Shown here: positions 63,286 to 64,000 of the stretch, one piece after another | Layout: every line of letters starts with the position of its first letter | How positions within the stretch are numbered: position 1 is the first letter of the stretch | Source: Sphingopyxis sp. FD7 | Lineage (GTDB): Bacteria > Pseudomonadota > Alphaproteobacteria > Sphingomonadales > Sphingomonadaceae | Direction: 5' to 3' | NCBI RefSeq assembly: GCF_003609835.1 | Contig: NZ_AP017898.1 | Location: 2,418,001 to 2,482,000 of the forward strand | Length of the DNA: 64,000 nt | The notes under the pieces: model-generated | Told to the model about the DNA's origin: nothing | What the model saw: the letters and a program-made list of their open reading frames with translations, nothing else | Database searches by the model: none | Made by a program: the position numbers and the translations under genes

Positions 63286-64000
63286 GAGCCTGATCCGAAA
63301 TTAAGTTGAGTGGTGCCAGCGGGTTAGCTTGACGCGAGCCCAAGTCGCTGATTCACGGGGTTTTGCAACAAACTTCGGGAGTTCAACGATGTGGACCGAC
63401 ACCACCCGGGCGCAGTATGCCCGTGCCGACCTGGCTTTGCCAAGCGATTTGACCGATGCGGAATGGGCCGTGCTGGAGCCGTTACTTCCGGGCCCTTGCT
63501 GTGTAGGGCGACCGCGCAAATGGCCGCTGCGGCGGATCATCGAGGCGATCCTGTATCTGCTGCGCGGTGGGCTGCCCTGGCGGATGTTGCCGCCCTGCTT
63601 TCCTCCGGTCTCGACGGTGCGGCGCTGGTTCTATCTGTGGCGCGACAATGGTCTGTGGCTCTCGCTCAATCACGCCCTGCTGCTGATCGGGCGGGAAGCC
63701 CTCGGGCGCGAGGCTTCTCCGAGCGCTGGGGTCATCGACAGCCAAAGCGTGAAAACCACGGAAAGCGGCGGGCCTTGCGGCTATGACGCAGGCAAGAAGA
63801 TCAAGGGCCGCAAGCGACACATCGTGACCGACACCGAGGGCAATCTCGTTCATGCCGTGATCCACACCGCTGACGTGCAGGATCGCGATGGCGCGCCGTT
63901 TGTTCTGGCCGAGATCATCCGCCGTCACCCTTGGCTCAGGCACATCTTCGCCGATGGCGGCTATGCTGGCGACAAGCTTCGCCAGGCGCTGCGCAAGATC
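63286..64000 (+). mobile_element. IS5-family element, IS1031-like, second copy (cut by window end)
   Basis: The visible 715 bases appear identical to 55377-56091, including the left repeat and the gap to the transposase start. If complete it would end near 64240. It lies in the same orientation as the first copy, 7.9 kb away, and just upstream of the divergently read RND gene. Confidence 0.92.
63389..64000 (+). CDS. IS5-family DDE transposase (3' end outside window)
   Basis: The first 204 codons are identical in translation to the transposase of the element at 55377. They include the first DDE Asp (VIDSQSVKTTESGG) and the second (FADGGYAGDKL). The C-terminal Glu region falls outside the window. 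Confidence 0.9.
   Translation, partial: MWTDTTRAQYARADLALPSDLTDAEWAVLEPLLPGPCCVGRPRKWPLRRIIEAILYLLRGGLPWRMLPPCFPPVSTVRRWFYLWRDNGLWLSLNHALLLIGREALGREASPSAGVIDSQSVKTTESGGPCGYDAGKKIKGRKRHIVTDTEGNLVHAVIHTADVQDRDGAPFVLAEIIRRHPWLRHIFADGGYAGDKLRQALRKI

Overview
The window looks like a chromosomal segment of a high-GC alphaproteobacterium of the order Sphingomonadales, most likely Sphingopyxis or a close relative. This is inferred from gene content (class I PHA synthase with phasin, GPH-type sugar transporter, TIGR02186/TauE pair, S46 peptidase, DUF885 lipoprotein). It is also inferred from intergenic repeats of the CCCGGCGAAGGCCGGG and CTCCCGCAGGGGGAG kinds that are frequent in sphingomonads. No rRNA, tRNA or CRISPR array was seen.

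Layout. 1-8.6 kb: DUF1772 end, SleB-type cell wall hydrolase, VOC protein, a repeat-rich gap, a HerA-like ATPase, a TauE/SafE + TIGR02186 pair, and a compact NfrA/NfrB-like pair (outer-membrane barrel plus membrane glycosyltransferase). 8.7-17.1 kb: NhaA antiporter, DUF885 lipoprotein, D-aminoacylase-type amidohydrolase, an exported methyltransferase-like protein, and a LacI regulator next to a GPH/MFS sugar transporter. 17.3-22.2 kb: AlaC-type aminotransferase operon, then phaC and a phasin with candidate PhaR-type operators (polyhydroxyalkanoate storage). 22.3-31.1 kb: ClpS, HxlR regulator divergent from an SDR/isomerase pair, MurA, alpha/beta hydrolase, EamA exporter + threonine aldolase, ArgG. 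31.3-39.5 kb: TonB-domain protein, S46 dipeptidyl-peptidase, DUF1801, cyclopropane fatty acid synthase, a molybdoenzyme with its cytochrome b, and an acyl-CoA ligase. 39.6-50.3 kb: lgt-midA-GNAT-pgeF cluster, SLC13 permease, cystathionine gamma-synthase-like enzyme, HAD phosphatase, and a four-gene Mla-type lipid transport operon (STAS-permease, ATPase, MCE protein, lipoprotein). 50.4-55.4 kb: Tat-exported hydrolase, SugE-type SMR exporter, aminopeptidase N and an epimerase-like protein.

55.4-64 kb is the accessory region. Two apparently identical IS5-family elements (IS1031-like, TNA target duplications) lie in the same orientation, one complete (55377-56331) and one running off the window (from 63286). 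Just inside the first is an AT-rich foreign gene encoding a STAS - GHKL ATPase - STAS-like (DUF4325) protein. A third, different IS5-family element (IS427-like, 849 bp, with a -1 frameshift signal) has inserted into it. Removing that element and one copy of its TA duplication restores a single 412-codon frame exactly. After it come a DUF445 membrane protein and an HAE1-type RND efflux pump; the second IS1031-like copy sits 72 bp upstream of the pump's start, where an adaptor gene would normally be expected.

The most unusual items are the broken STAS-ATPase-STAS gene, the minimal NfrA/NfrB pair, and a 16-bp motif shared by the S46 peptidase and cystathionine gamma-synthase-like promoters. All family assignments were made by reading motifs, with no database search.
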